NCBI RefSeq assembly: GCF_001404515.1
Contig: NZ_CXWE01000002.1
Location: forward strand, 372,001-436,000
Direction of reading: 5' to 3'
DNA length: 64,000 bases
Source: Roseibium album
GTDB lineage: Bacteria; Pseudomonadota; Alphaproteobacteria; Rhizobiales; Stappiaceae
The position numbers and the translations under genes are program-made. The notes below the pieces were generated by a model. The model saw only the letters and a list, made by a program, of their open reading frames with translations. It did not search any database and was not told the origin of the DNA. Position 1 is the stretch's first letter, and each line of letters begins with the position of its first letter. Shown piece after piece: positions 34,962 to 44,535 of this stretch.

Positions 34962-35903
34962 ATGAAGAAGACATTGTTTGCGATGGCTGCAGCAGCTGTT
35001 GCATTTACGGGTTTGTCGACACCGGCTCTGGCTGAAGGGGAGCGTTTTGTTCTTGTCAGCCATGCGCCTGACAGCGACAGTTGGTGGAACACGATCAAGA
35101 ACGGTCTGGCTCTTGCGGGTGAGCAGGTTGGTGCGGAGGTTGAGTATCGCAATCCGCCGACGGGTGACATTGCCGACATGGCGCGGATCATCGAGCAGAC
35201 GGCGGCGTCCAACCCTGACGGCATCATCACCACGCTTGCCGATCCTGATGTTCTGAGCGGCCCGATCCAGAATGCGGTTGCCAAGGGCATTCCGGTGATC
35301 ATCATCAACTCCGGCACGCCCGAGCAGGCCGCCGAGGTTGGCGCGCTGATGTATGTCGGCCAGCCGGAATATGATGCCGGTCTGGCGGCTGGACAGCGCG
35401 CCAAGCGGGATGGTGTTGGTTCGTTCCTGTGTGTGAACCACGTTGTATCGAACCCGGTTGTCGGCGAGCGCTGCCGCGGTTTTGCCGACGGTCTTGGTGT
35501 TGATCTTGGCGACAGCATGATCGACAGCGGCCAGGATCCGGCCGAGATCAAGAACAAGGTCAAGGCGTATCTGTCTGCCAATCCGGACGTGGACGCGATC
35601 CTGACCCTCGGCCCGACCTCTGCGGACCCGACCATCGGCGCTCTTCAGGACATCGGCAAGGCCGGCGAGATCTATTTCGGCACGTTCGATCTGGGCACCG
35701 AGATCGTCAAGGGCATCAAGGACGGCACCATTCAGTGGGGCATTGACCAGCAGCCTTTCCTGCAGGCCTACCTGCCGGTGATCGTTCTTGCGAACTACCA
35801 GCGTTTTGGGGTTCTGCCGGGCAACAACATCAACTCCGGCCCGGGCTTCATCACCAAGGATGCCCTTGCCAAGGTTGAAGAGTTTGCCGGCGAGTATCGC
35901 TAG
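34962..35903 (+). CDS. Sugar ABC substrate-binding protein, probably inositol
   Basis: Periplasmic binding protein of 313 residues of the ribose/inositol (CUT2) type. The signal peptide is MKKTLFAMAAAAVAFTGLS with cleavage near LAEG, and the mature part opens with RFVLVSHAPDSDSWWNTIKNG. GGGAGG precedes ATG 34962. It is the first gene of an importer completed by a permease and a single ATPase and lies under the LacI palindrome of the inositol regulon, so inositol is the likely ligand. Two tandem hairpins follow the gene and should raise its expression over the permease. Confidence 0.9.
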   Translation: MKKTLFAMAAAAVAFTGLSTPALAEGERFVLVSHAPDSDSWWNTIKNGLALAGEQVGAEVEYRNPPTGDIADMARIIEQTAASNPDGIITTLADPDVLSGPIQNAVAKGIPVIIINSGTPEQAAEVGALMYVGQPEYDAGLAAGQRAKRDGVGSFLCVNHVVSNPVVGERCRGFADGLGVDLGDSMIDSGQDPAEIKNKVKAYLSANPDVDAILTLGPTSADPTIGALQDIGKAGEIYFGTFDLGTEIVKGIKDGTIQWGIDQQPFLQAYLPVIVLANYQRFGVLPGNNINSGPGFITKDALAKVEEFAGEYR

Positions 35904-35912
35904 GAGCGTCTT

Positions 35913-35960
35913 GTGACCGCCGCGCGGCGGTCACCTGGAGAGGCGGCGCGCTGCCTCTCC
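35913..35960 (+). terminator. Tandem hairpins between binding-protein and permease genes
   Basis: A perfect GC-rich 22-base palindrome (35913-35934, arms starting GTGACCGCC) is followed two bases later by a second stem, GGAGAGGC at 35937-35944 against 35953-35960. There is no T-tract, so these are better read as an RNA-stabilising or attenuating element within the operon than as a full terminator. The remaining 170 bases before the permease start show no gene. Confidence 0.6.
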
Positions 35961-36133
35961 GTTCAGGGCACGGGCCCGAACCGGAACGACCGCGTTTGCA
36001 GGTCCGTTTCCTGGGACAGCACACAAGAGACCGGGCTGGCGCTGTCCCGCCTTGTCGACCAACCCAGGACATAAAGGTCTTGCGGCAGGGCCGCAGTGAA
36101 GCGGCCGGCCACACGGCACGCAGGAGGAAATCC

Positions 36134-37261
36134 ATGGCTGAGTCCCAACCGACCGCCGCGCCTCAAAAGGATGAACGCGTCCGCGAGATGTCATCCTTGC
36201 GCAAGGCCCTGATCCGTCCCGAGCTGGGCGCGATCTGCGGCACAATACTCGTTTTCGTGTTCTTTCTCAGTATTGCCAGCGACAGCGGCATGTTCGCGCC
36301 TGAAGGCATTTTCAACTGGGGCACGGTTTCCGCCCAGTTCGCCATCATCGCCGTCGGCGCCTGTCTGTTGATGATCGCGGGCGAGTTCGACCTGTCCGTC
36401 GGATCGATGATCGGCTTTTCCGGCATCATCATTGCCCTGATGAGCGTCCAGTGGGGCTTTCCCACCTGGTTTGCCATTCTGGTCGCCTTTGCCCTGGCGC
36501 TGGCCATCGGCGCCCTCAACGGCTATCTGGTGGTCAAGACCGGCCTGCCCTCCTTCATCGTCACCCTGGCCTTTTTGTACATCCTGCGCGGTCTGACGAT
36601 CTTCATTGCCATTGCCACCACCCGCAAGACCATCATCGGCGGCGTCAAGGATGCGGCCGAGGGCGATCCCATCGCCTGGCTCTTCGGCGGCAAGGTCTTC
36701 AACTGGCTGTTCGTCTGGCTGGCCGATCTGGGCGTGGTCGGCAAGTTCGTTGCCGGTCCCAAGGCCGGACAGCCGGTGGTCGAGGGCATTCCGATGCTGA
36801 TGATCTGGGCCCTGATCCTGATCATCTTCGGTCATTTCCTGTTGACCCGCACCAAGTTCGGCAACTGGATCTTCGCCTCCGGCGGCGATGCCCAGGCGGC
36901 CCGCTATGTCGGTGTGCCGGTCAACCGGGTCAAGATCTCGATGTTCATGTTCACCGCCTTCTGCGCCACCATCTTCGCCACCTGCCAGGTGATGGAGTTC
37001 GGCTCTGCGGCCGCCGACCGCGGTCTGCTCAAGGAATTCGAGGCCATCATCTCCGTCGTCATCGGAGGGGCACTGCTGACCGGTGGCTACGGCTCGGTCA
37101 TCGGCGCCGCGCTCGGCGCCCTCATCTTCGGTGTCGTCCAGCAGGGCCTGTTCTTTGCCGGCGTCGAGAGCTCGCTCTTCCGCGTCTTCCTCGGCGTGAT
37201 CCTGCTGCTCGCGGTGATCCTCAACACCTATATCCGCCGCATGATCACGGGAGAACGTTGA
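36134..37261 (+). CDS. Sugar ABC importer permease (CUT2 family)
   Basis: Inner-membrane permease of 375 residues with about ten hydrophobic segments, typical for the ribose/inositol family and somewhat longer because of a loop near residues 175-220. Visible motifs include [20 protein letters not shown] (the family LSVG motif) and [21 protein letters not shown], the ATPase-contacting loop. I chose ATG 36134 because AGGAGGAAAT lies just before it; the frame is open from 35996 without a start signal. It is separated from the ATPase gene by a single base. Confidence 0.9.
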   Translation: MAESQPTAAPQKDERVREMSSLRKALIRPELGAICGTILVFVFFLSIASDSGMFAPEGIFNWGTVSAQFAIIAVGACLLMIAGEFDLSVGSMIGFSGIIIALMSVQWGFPTWFAILVAFALALAIGALNGYLVVKTGLPSFIVTLAFLYILRGLTIFIAIATTRKTIIGGVKDAAEGDPIAWLFGGKVFNWLFVWLADLGVVGKFVAGPKAGQPVVEGIPMLMIWALILIIFGHFLLTRTKFGNWIFASGGDAQAARYVGVPVNRVKISMFMFTAFCATIFATCQVMEFGSAAADRGLLKEFEAIISVVIGGALLTGGYGSVIGAALGALIFGVVQQGLFFAGVESSLFRVFLGVILLLAVILNTYIRRMITGER

Positions 37262-37262
37262 C

Positions 37263-38042
37263 ATGAGCGATGCACTGATCGAACTCGTCGACATCCAGAA
37301 GCACTTCGGCCCGGTCATCGCCCTCAACGGGGTCACCGTGTCGGTCAAGGCCGGAGAATGCCACTGCCTTCTGGGCGACAACGGCGCGGGCAAGTCGACC
37401 TTCATCAAGACCATGTCCGGTGTCCACAAGCCGACCCATGGCAAGATCCTCATCGAAGGCAGGGAAGTAAACTTCGAAAGCCCCCGCGATGCCATGACCG
37501 CCGGCATCGCCACGGTCTACCAGGACCTGGCGATGATCCCGCTGATGTCGGTCACGCGAAACTTCTGGATGGGACGCGAGCCGGAAAAGCGGATCGGCCC
37601 GCTCAAGTTCTTCGACTTCACCAGGGCCAACCAGGTCACCATGAGCGAGATGGCCAAGATGGGCATTCATCTGCGCTCGCCAGACCAGGCCGTCGGCACC
37701 CTGTCGGGCGGAGAACGCCAGACCGTCGCCATCTCAAGGGCGGTCTATTTCGGCGCAAAGGTCCTCATCCTCGACGAACCGACCTCCGCCCTCGGCGTCA
37801 GACAGACATCAAACGTGCTCGCCACAATCGACAAGGTCCGCAAAAAGGGCATCGGCGTTGTCTTCATCACACACAACGTGCGCCACGCAATGGCCGTCGG
37901 GGACCGGTTTACGGTCCTGAACCGGGGAAAAACCCTCGGCACAGCAGAACGCGGAAACATACAGGCCGAGGAACTGCAGGAACTCATGGCTGGCGGTCAG
38001 GAACTCGCTCAACTCGAAGGTTCTCTCGGCGGAACTGTCTGA
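37263..38042 (+). CDS. Sugar ABC importer ATP-binding protein (CUT2 family)
   Basis: ATPase of 259 residues with one nucleotide-binding domain: Walker [10 protein letters not shown], signature [14 protein letters not shown], Walker [13 protein letters not shown] and switch histidine FITHN. Most ribose-type CUT2 importers use a fused two-domain ATPase of about 500 residues. Here a single domain must act as a homodimer, a variant known in some alphaproteobacterial CUT2 systems. A hairpin follows. Confidence 0.9.
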   Translation: MSDALIELVDIQKHFGPVIALNGVTVSVKAGECHCLLGDNGAGKSTFIKTMSGVHKPTHGKILIEGREVNFESPRDAMTAGIATVYQDLAMIPLMSVTRNFWMGREPEKRIGPLKFFDFTRANQVTMSEMAKMGIHLRSPDQAVGTLSGGERQTVAISRAVYFGAKVLILDEPTSALGVRQTSNVLATIDKVRKKGIGVVFITHNVRHAMAVGDRFTVLNRGKTLGTAERGNIQAEELQELMAGGQELAQLEGSLGGTV

Positions 38043-38082
38043 GTGAAGAATAATTGACGGGATAAAGTCGTGAAAAAACTCG

Positions 38083-38113
38083 CCAGGTGCATTCAGCAGC
38101 CGGATGCATCTGG
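38083..38113. terminator. Hairpin between importer and convergent histidine kinase gene
   Basis: A ten-base-pair stem with one G-T pair (CCAGGTGCAT at 38083-38092 against 38104-38113) followed by TTTGTTTG. It closes the inositol importer operon and lies in the 116-base gap before the convergent kinase gene. Confidence 0.6.
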
Positions 38114-38158
38114 TTTGTTTGCCGGTCGAAAGCTCCGGATAACCTGGACCGTCCCTCA

Positions 38159-40156
38159 TTACGCCATCGGAATGGTCAGAACGAACAGTGTGCCCTTGTT
38201 CTTCTCCGAGGCGCAGGAAAGCTGCATGCCGTTGTCACGCGAAAGTTCATAGCACACGGACAGCCCCAGACCGTGGCCCTCGGAATTGTCTCCCTTCCGA
38301 TAGGCTTCGGCATATTCCGCAATCTCCCCGGCATCCATTCCCGCACCGGTATCGAGCACGCACAGATTCAGCATGTTCCCCTGAGCCCGAACCCCGAAGA
38401 GGACCTTCCCGGCCTCGGTATACTTCACCGCATTCGAGACAAGGTTGCTGACGATCCGCATCACGATGAGCGGCGGAACCACGACCCGTTTGCTGGACGG
38501 AACACGCCTGAGATCGACACCTTTGGAAACTGCTTCCTCGTTGAACATCTGAAACACGGTGTCGAGGACAAGGGAAATCTCATAGATCTCGGCGGCGGAA
38601 CTGGACGTGCCTTCCACACGGTCCTCTTCTGTTGCCCCCTCTTCTTCGCTCGGCCCCGGCGCTTCGGGCGTGGTCTGGCGCAGATAATCATTGGACAGTG
38701 CCTCGATATAGTCGAAGGCTTCCTTCAACCGGCCACGAACCTCCGGATCCATGTTGGTAGCAAGACTGTCGACATTCATCCGCAGTGACATGATCGGTTG
38801 CTTGAGATCGTGTGAAGCCGTCGCAAGTTGCCTTTGGCGCAGGCTTGCAAGCTCCCGGGAGCGCGAGTAGTTCCGCTCGGCGACCAGCAGCTCCTGGCTG
38901 CGCCTGGCCTCGGCCTCGAGTGCGGAAAGTTCTGCCTGCACGGCCTTGGAGTGCTGTCTGCGAAGATTGATGATATGCGCCGTCAGACCGGTCATCGTGG
39001 CAACAAGAAGAACCGAGAAGACGCCTTTGACGGCGGTCGAGACCGGAATGATTTCGGCACGGCTTCCTGCGACCAGAAGCACAACAAGCACCACACCAAG
39101 CAAAAACCCCACGATCGAAATCAGCGTGCTCGTGACGTGGATCTCTCCATTGTTTCTCCGCCAGATCCCGCTTGCAACGAACATTGCCGCAAACATCACG
39201 ACCAGCAGTACATAACTGAACAATGCCGTGTAGGGTCCTGGCGAATAAAACGAAACGCCATATCCGAATACGGAAACCAGGCTGAGCAAGGTTAGCGCAA
39301 TGGAGAATCGTGTTTCTCCGGCCTCGGTCCTGACGGACCGGCCGCAAATGACAAACCCGATACCGGAAAGCGCAAAGAGCAGGAAGAAGCCCACGGCAGA
39401 CTGCAGCCCAGGGCTGTCCGGGTAAAAGAAACGGAACCAGATGCCGTCAATATAGGCGATCAGGGCAAGGCCGATACTGAACTGAATGGCGTAAAGCATC
39501 CCGATCCAGTTTTTCATGGCCAGGTGAAAACCGAAGAAAAATACAAGGCTGGATATACAAAAGGCATAAAAGGCCGTGTGCGTTATGCCGGAGGTGAAAG
39601 CGGATCGTTCAAGTTCGGCCGGTGTTTCAAGCGCCATGCGAAAGGACTGAAACGGACCGAACTTGAAGTTCACCAGCAATGTGACGGTTTCCTGCGGTGC
39701 GATCTCGACAACCGGTGTTCTGAGCCGTGTGACGGAGTGATCTTCACCGACGAAAGGCTCAAAGATCGAATAGTTGATCAGGCCCTCCGTAAAACCGCTT
39801 TCCCTGATGAGATAGGCATCCACTTCACTGACGAGGGGAAGATCGACCACGAGTACGAACGGATCGGACCCGCGACCGTCATCAATCGTGTCGTTGAAGA
39901 TTTCCACACCTGCCCATGCTTCGGGAGCATAATTCCATTCCAGCATGGTCGTATCCAGATCGCGTCCGAATCCCCCTGCCCGATACAACTTCAGAACCTC
40001 GCCAAGCGACTTCGAAGGATCGGCGTGATAGGTCAGACTCGCCTTCAGATCAGCAGCGCCGCGCCCTGGTTCGAGGAAAACAGTCTCCGCCCGGCTGCCG
40101 GCCAGCATCATCAGACAAAAAAGAAGACTGAAACCAAGACGAAGCAAACTGGTCAT
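38159..40156 (-). CDS. Sensor histidine kinase with 7TM-DISM-type sensor
   Basis: Membrane kinase of 665 residues. A signal peptide (about 1-23, ending GSRAE) precedes a periplasmic beta-rich domain of roughly 155 residues. Seven hydrophobic segments then span about 185-390, which is the 7TM-DISM layout. A coiled coil (about 395-440) leads to the phosphoacceptor H449 in ASHDLKQPIMSLR and an ATPase domain with NLVSNAVKYT, DTGAGM and GHGLGLSV boxes. An acidic Glu-rich insert (PSEEEGATEEDRVEG) lies between them. It is divergent from a LuxR-type response regulator 53 bases away, its likely partner. The ligand is unknown. Confidence 0.9.
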   Translation of the reverse strand: MTSLLRLGFSLLFCLMMLAGSRAETVFLEPGRGAADLKASLTYHADPSKSLGEVLKLYRAGGFGRDLDTTMLEWNYAPEAWAGVEIFNDTIDDGRGSDPFVLVVDLPLVSEVDAYLIRESGFTEGLINYSIFEPFVGEDHSVTRLRTPVVEIAPQETVTLLVNFKFGPFQSFRMALETPAELERSAFTSGITHTAFYAFCISSLVFFFGFHLAMKNWIGMLYAIQFSIGLALIAYIDGIWFRFFYPDSPGLQSAVGFFLLFALSGIGFVICGRSVRTEAGETRFSIALTLLSLVSVFGYGVSFYSPGPYTALFSYVLLVVMFAAMFVASGIWRRNNGEIHVTSTLISIVGFLLGVVLVVLLVAGSRAEIIPVSTAVKGVFSVLLVATMTGLTAHIINLRRQHSKAVQAELSALEAEARRSQELLVAERNYSRSRELASLRQRQLATASHDLKQPIMSLRMNVDSLATNMDPEVRGRLKEAFDYIEALSNDYLRQTTPEAPGPSEEEGATEEDRVEGTSSSAAEIYEISLVLDTVFQMFNEEAVSKGVDLRRVPSSKRVVVPPLIVMRIVSNLVSNAVKYTEAGKVLFGVRAQGNMLNLCVLDTGAGMDAGEIAEYAEAYRKGDNSEGHGLGLSVCYELSRDNGMQLSCASEKNKGTLFVLTIPMA

Positions 40157-40209
40157 TTCCCAAAAGGCATGTAAGGGTTATCCATATTGCAATTCCAGGA
40201 TACCGGGTC

Positions 40210-40863
40210 GTGAACGAACAAAGATACAATGCAATTATCGCAGACGATCATGCAATTGTTCGGGCCGGCCTGAAAGATGCACTGGAAAAACCGGGTTTGA
40301 TAGAGCCTGACGGCATTTGTGTGCTGGCGGAAGCAGGCGACGGCTTGAGCGCAATCGCCGAAGTGCGCAAACACCGACCTGATCTTTTGCTGCTGGACGT
40401 TTCAATGCCCATGGCAGGCGGTGTCGAAGTTCTGGTGGAAGCTCGGCGATGGTCGAAGGAAACCAGGGTCGTCGTGTTGACCGGCATCTCCGCAGTGGGT
40501 CTCGTATCGGATCTTGTAGAAGCCGGTGTTGACGGCCTCTTTTCCAAGGCGTCGGACAACTCCGAATTTTACAGGAAACTGCCGGGTATCCTGCGTGGCC
40601 AACGTCACATCTCGGAACACTTTCAGAAGATCCTGGAAGAAACGCCGAGACCGCCGGTTCTGACCGACAGGGAGCGTCAGACGCTCAACATGATCCTGTC
40701 GGGAAGATCGAACAAGGAAATCGCGGAAGGTTTCGGGATCAGCATCAAGACCGTTGACAAGCACCGCACCAGCCTGATGCAGAAGCTGAAGGTTCATTCC
40801 GTGCCGCAACTGATTGCCCGTGCTCTGAAGGAAGGACTGATCGATCCGTCCAAGGAACTATAG
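40210..40863 (+). CDS. NarL/LuxR-type response regulator
   Basis: Response regulator of 217 residues starting at GTG 40210. The receiver domain shows the acidic pair in IIADDHAIVRAGL, phosphoacceptor D63 in LLLLDVSMPM, and the switch lysine in LFSKASD. The C-terminal helix-turn-helix TDRERQTLNMILSGRSNKEIAEGF...IKTVDKHR is the LuxR type. It is divergent from the 7TM-type kinase with a 53-base promoter gap and probably receives phosphate from it. Three envelope-protein genes follow and are candidate targets (inference). Confidence 0.92.
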   Translation: MNEQRYNAIIADDHAIVRAGLKDALEKPGLIEPDGICVLAEAGDGLSAIAEVRKHRPDLLLLDVSMPMAGGVEVLVEARRWSKETRVVVLTGISAVGLVSDLVEAGVDGLFSKASDNSEFYRKLPGILRGQRHISEHFQKILEETPRPPVLTDRERQTLNMILSGRSNKEIAEGFGISIKTVDKHRTSLMQKLKVHSVPQLIARALKEGLIDPSKEL

Positions 40864-40953
40864 GACAGCTGCAGACTGGGGGATCTGCCCCATGGTGCCG
40901 GCAGCTTGGAAACGAGATCATTGCTGAAACAGTCTGACACAAGGATTTGCTTC

Positions 40954-41619
40954 ATGCCTGCCATCAAAACAATGAAACGCGTCATTGCCAAGGGCTTGGC
41001 CTTTGCCGCGTTGCTCGCCGCCGCGCAAGTGCAGGCACAATCGGTTACCGACGATGAGGGCTTTCGGGAAATTCGCGTAGCCCCCGGCGTTGCGACTGCA
41101 GACGACATGATCGACGTGGTGCTGCCCTTCTTGAAAGGTCACCCGGAACGAGATGAAGGCAGTAGCGGAATGCAATTGAGCATTCGAAAGGAAGACGGCG
41201 GCTATGCCGTGAACATTGTGCTGACCGGTTACCTCGATGACAGCCTGTCCGGAGAGCATTACCGCGGCTTCGTCATTCCGTTGCAGGATGACCGATGGGA
41301 GCTTTTGTCAATGTCCGTCAAACCGCTTTGCGCACGTGGCTGGAACATCGACGGCTATTGCCAGAGTCCACCCCCGAGCGAGAGAATTCTGGCGCCCGAA
41401 GTCGAATCGGTCGCGGCCGCCATGTGCGTCAAGGTAGCCGCAGACGATACGCTGAATCTACGTTCGGGACCGGGAACACGGCACCCGGTCGTAGGTTCTC
41501 TTGCCGCCGACACATGCACGGTCGAACTTTTCGACATCTGCGAAGGCAGCTGGTGTCAGATCCGCTCAGGAAGGATTTCCGGTTGGGTAAATACCCGTTA
41601 TCTTGCTTCTGAAAACTGA
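40954..41619 (+). CDS. Exported SH3b-domain protein
   Basis: Periplasmic protein of about 221 residues. ATG 40954 has AAGGA eight bases upstream; ATG 40972 would directly begin the signal peptide (MKRVIAKGLAFAALLAAAQVQAQ, cleavage after AQA). The middle region is unrecognised. The C-terminal 70 residues are a bacterial SH3 domain (DTLNLRSGPGTRHPVVGSL...GWVNTRYL) of the kind that binds peptidoglycan or protein partners. It has several cysteines in the exported part, suggesting disulfides. It lies 90 bases after the response regulator. Confidence 0.78.
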   Translation: MPAIKTMKRVIAKGLAFAALLAAAQVQAQSVTDDEGFREIRVAPGVATADDMIDVVLPFLKGHPERDEGSSGMQLSIRKEDGGYAVNIVLTGYLDDSLSGEHYRGFVIPLQDDRWELLSMSVKPLCARGWNIDGYCQSPPPSERILAPEVESVAAAMCVKVAADDTLNLRSGPGTRHPVVGSLAADTCTVELFDICEGSWCQIRSGRISGWVNTRYLASEN

Positions 41620-41673
41620 ACCAAACAGCACGCAACCCAGGTTTCCTGACAGACCAGAAAAGTTCGCCACAGT

Positions 41674-42552
41674 ATGCGACGCACTTCAAACAAAAACGCA
41701 AACGTCGTGCTTGGCCTTGTTCTTGGAGGCCTTGCAACCGTTGGAACATGCGGATTGTCTGTCGCAAGCGATACACCGCAGCCGACCTTTCTGGAAAGTG
41801 GTGACAACGATCTTGTCCGCTTCCAGATGGGTGGCGTACCAACGCAAGAGACGATGGCGAAGTTTTTGGAGGCCCCTCAGAGCGTTTCCGAACCTTTGCC
41901 TGTCGCACGCAAGAACACAGTGAGCGTATCGCGAAGCAAAAGTTTGCCGCGTGTAACGAAACAATTGGCTGCAGACAGCTCTGCCCGACAGGAGGCGCGC
42001 ACGAGAGGACAGGCAAGTTCCGGACGGATAATGCCGCAAGACGCAGTCACTGCGCCACCATCAGCGAAACCGGCACCGGCCCCCTTGTCGAAGCCGGATG
42101 CGAACGAACAAGACGCACGAGCGGTCGAGAAAACCCAGGGCGCGGGCTTGTACGCAGGAGGTGCGCCGCAAGCAAGCGGCCTTGCCGCAGATACCGCAAT
42201 GGAAAGCGAGACGCTCGAACCCGCTCCCTCTCAACCCGCGCCAGTGTTGGAAACTCCGTCTCCCCGACCTGGATTCAGCGAAGAAATCAGCTCGCGTCTC
42301 GTTGCTGTCTGCCTGAACAATCCGGAAGATGCCAGCGGACCAAAAGCCTTTGATATTCGCCGAAACGGTCCACCGAGGTATATCGCAGATATCGGTGCCA
42401 CGACCTGCGCGCGCTTCGAACCGACCCGCCATACGCTTTATCTTTGGAAAACGAACGATATCGGGGCGTTGTCCCTGATCCTTTCCAACCGGCTGGATCT
42501 GAACGACGCTGACGGCACCCAGGTCACACTGGACTGGATCAGGGACAGATAG
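41674..42552 (+). CDS. Exported proline/alanine-rich protein with unknown C-terminal domain
   Basis: Protein of 292 residues that I cannot assign. Residues about 10-32 form a hydrophobic signal or anchor (VVLGLVLGGLATVGTCGLSVAS). The middle (about 80-195) is low-complexity, rich in Pro, Ala, Ser and Lys/Arg (for example PPSAKPAPAPLSKP), like periplasm-spanning linkers. The last 100 residues look globular, with VAVCLNNPEDASG, TTCARFEPTRHTLYLWKTND and a final LDWIRDR, and two cysteines. It is placed between the SH3b gene and the convergent VWA gene, so an envelope function is likely by context only. Confidence 0.65.
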   Translation: MRRTSNKNANVVLGLVLGGLATVGTCGLSVASDTPQPTFLESGDNDLVRFQMGGVPTQETMAKFLEAPQSVSEPLPVARKNTVSVSRSKSLPRVTKQLAADSSARQEARTRGQASSGRIMPQDAVTAPPSAKPAPAPLSKPDANEQDARAVEKTQGAGLYAGGAPQASGLAADTAMESETLEPAPSQPAPVLETPSPRPGFSEEISSRLVAVCLNNPEDASGPKAFDIRRNGPPRYIADIGATTCARFEPTRHTLYLWKTNDIGALSLILSNRLDLNDADGTQVTLDWIRDR

Positions 42553-42568
42553 CCGGGAAAAGCAATAA

Positions 42569-42600
42569 ACCGCCGGCAGGTCGCAAAACCCGCCGGCGGT
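42569..42600. terminator. Bidirectional hairpin terminator
   Basis: A nine-base-pair GC-rich stem, ACCGCCGGC at 42569-42577 against GCCGGCGGT at 42592-42600, with a 14-base loop. GTTTGATT follows on the plus strand, and TTTATT lies on the other side in the minus direction. It sits in the 68-base gap between convergent genes and can serve both. Confidence 0.75.
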
Positions 42601-42620
42601 GTTTGATTATAGTTATCCAG

Positions 42621-44411
42621 TCAGCGCTCCGCGACCTGCGCAAGCCTGACAAGTGTCAGGAACTCAGACCGGTAACCGAAGCGGTCCTCACCCCTGGTTT
42701 CACGCGCAAGGTCTTCGACTGCCTCAAACGTCCAGTCACCGAGATAATCGCTGCCCTTAAGCATTTGCCCGAAGGAAGCAACCGATGCGGCAAACAGAGT
42801 TTCTTTCTCGGGAATGTCGCTGGAGCTGGCTGTAACCGCCGTTTCGATCAGCTGACTGTTCTCGTCTCCAGGCATCTTGTAGCGAAGCTTCACGTAGGCA
42901 AGTTCACCCTGGTAAGACCCCTTGACGGGTTTTTCGGCTTCGTGTTCGTTTTCGTACCGAAGATCGGAGAATTTCCGTGCAGGAGAATCAACCGACGTGA
43001 TCTCGTACAGCGCGGTCACATTGTGCCCGGCACCGATATCACCAGCGTCGACTTTATCGTTCTTGAAGTCTTCGGTTTTCAACGCCCTGGTTTCATAGCC
43101 GATGAGACGGTATTCAGCGACCGTGGCCGGGTTGAATTCCACCTGTATTTTCACATCCTGGGCAATCATGGAAATCGAACTGACAACCTGATCCACCAGG
43201 ACCTTGCGCGCTTCCGACAACGTATCGATATACGCGGCGACACCCTGGCCGTTTTGCGCAAGTGTTTGCATCAGTTCGTCATTGTAGTTGCCGCGACCAA
43301 ATCCCAGGACGGAAAGAGCGGTTCCCTGCTTTCTCTTTTCTGTGACAAAGCGTTTGAGGCTTTCGGTGTCTGAAAGACCGACATTGAAGTCACCATCGGT
43401 TGCCAGAATAACCCGCGTCTGTTCGCCATCTCCGGTCATTTCGTCTGCGAGCTCGTAGGCACCTTTCAGGCCGGCATGCCCTGCGGTCGACCCTCCCGAA
43501 GTAAGCGCATTGATTTTTTCGAGAATGGAGGACTTGTCCGACACTTTCGTCGGCTTGAGCAACACTCCGGCACTTCCTGCATAAGTCACGATCGCGACTT
43601 CGTCTTCATCGCGCAGCGATGACAAAAGGAGGCGGAAGGACTGCTGCAGCAAAGGCAACTTGTTGGCATCCGCCATGGAGCCGGACGTATCGATCAGAAA
43701 CACCAGATTCTGGGGTGGGAGATCGGCAAGGGGAACCTTGTATCCCTGTATGCCGACCTGCATCAGCTTGGTGTCTTTGTTCCATGGAGTTTCGACAACG
43801 GAAACGCTTGTCTGAAACGGCACATCGCGTCCATCCGGGACGCGATACTCGTAGTCGAAGTAATTGACCATTTCTTCGACCCGGACCGCGTCGGGACCAG
43901 GCAAGCGTCCATCATTCAGGTTCGCCCGGACAAAGGAATAGGATGCGGTATCGACGTCAATTGAAAATGTCGAAACCGGATCCAGAGCCGTTTGTCGCAG
44001 CGGATTGGGATCGGCGCTGGCAAAACGTTCGCGGTCCGGCATCCGGGCAATGGGCCGCACCCCGTCGGCAGATGCTGTCAGCCTGGCTGTGCGTGCACTC
44101 GACGGGACTGAGGAGTGGAGCGACAACAAACCCCCACCGGAGCTGGAAACCTTTGAATTCGCACGTGGTTCTGCCGGAAGAGGTTGTTTGGGCACCGGTA
44201 ACGGCAATACCGCATCCTGCCGATTTTCCTGCGGGCCCGGGGTTGGCTCCACCTCTGAAATCCGAGCGTCGACGGTTTCCTGACGATTTGAGAGGCTTTC
44301 GCCCAATTCGGCCCAATCGACAGTCTGTGCGGCGATGGCGACCATGGCCAGTGTCACAATGGAAGCCGAACTGATCAAAACTGTTTTGGAGAGATGTTTG
44401 CTCAGGAGCAT
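42621..44411 (-). CDS. YfbK-like von Willebrand factor type A domain protein
   Basis: Membrane-anchored protein of 596 residues. An N-terminal hydrophobic anchor (about 8-30) precedes a low-complexity linker and the segment DPVSTFSIDVDTASYSFVRANL...VNYFDYEY, typical of YfbK-type proteins. The VWA domain carries the metal site DTSGSM in LVFLIDTSGSMADAN and TDGDFNVGLSD. The C-terminal part after about residue 440 matches the DUF3520-type tail by position. Function is unknown for the family; a surface or periplasmic protein-interaction role is assumed. It is convergent with the proline-rich gene and shares its direction with the small exported protein upstream. Confidence 0.85.
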   Translation of the reverse strand: MLLSKHLSKTVLISSASIVTLAMVAIAAQTVDWAELGESLSNRQETVDARISEVEPTPGPQENRQDAVLPLPVPKQPLPAEPRANSKVSSSGGGLLSLHSSVPSSARTARLTASADGVRPIARMPDRERFASADPNPLRQTALDPVSTFSIDVDTASYSFVRANLNDGRLPGPDAVRVEEMVNYFDYEYRVPDGRDVPFQTSVSVVETPWNKDTKLMQVGIQGYKVPLADLPPQNLVFLIDTSGSMADANKLPLLQQSFRLLLSSLRDEDEVAIVTYAGSAGVLLKPTKVSDKSSILEKINALTSGGSTAGHAGLKGAYELADEMTGDGEQTRVILATDGDFNVGLSDTESLKRFVTEKRKQGTALSVLGFGRGNYNDELMQTLAQNGQGVAAYIDTLSEARKVLVDQVVSSISMIAQDVKIQVEFNPATVAEYRLIGYETRALKTEDFKNDKVDAGDIGAGHNVTALYEITSVDSPARKFSDLRYENEHEAEKPVKGSYQGELAYVKLRYKMPGDENSQLIETAVTASSSDIPEKETLFAASVASFGQMLKGSDYLGDWTFEAVEDLARETRGEDRFGYRSEFLTLVRLAQVAER

Positions 44412-44489
44412 GATAATAGTCCTTCCGAACCTCCGAAGGACACGGCCCGAAGGCGTAGTCCTCTCGGGTTCAACTGGTGTATGTGGTTT

Positions 44490-44521
44490 GAAACCCGCAC
44501 CCCCTGCTGGTGCGGTGTTTC
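44490..44521 (-). terminator. Hairpin after the small exported protein gene
   Basis: A long imperfect stem (44490-44502 against 44509-44521, arms reading GAAACCCGCACCC and GGTGCGGTGTTTC) lies 15 bases beyond the stop of the minus-strand small exported protein and before the VWA gene start. Confidence 0.5.
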
Positions 44522-44535
44522 AGATGGCAGGGAAA

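Noticed and set aside
36191-37513. 440-codon open frame on the minus strand opposite the inositol permease
   Set aside because: It is antisense to a permease with clear motifs, and its product is low-complexity Asp/Gly/Gln-rich. This is a by-product of GC-rich codon bias.
42603-43373. 256-codon plus-strand frame opposite the VWA gene
   Set aside because: Antisense to a protein with clear VWA motifs; no ribosome binding site or recognised domain.
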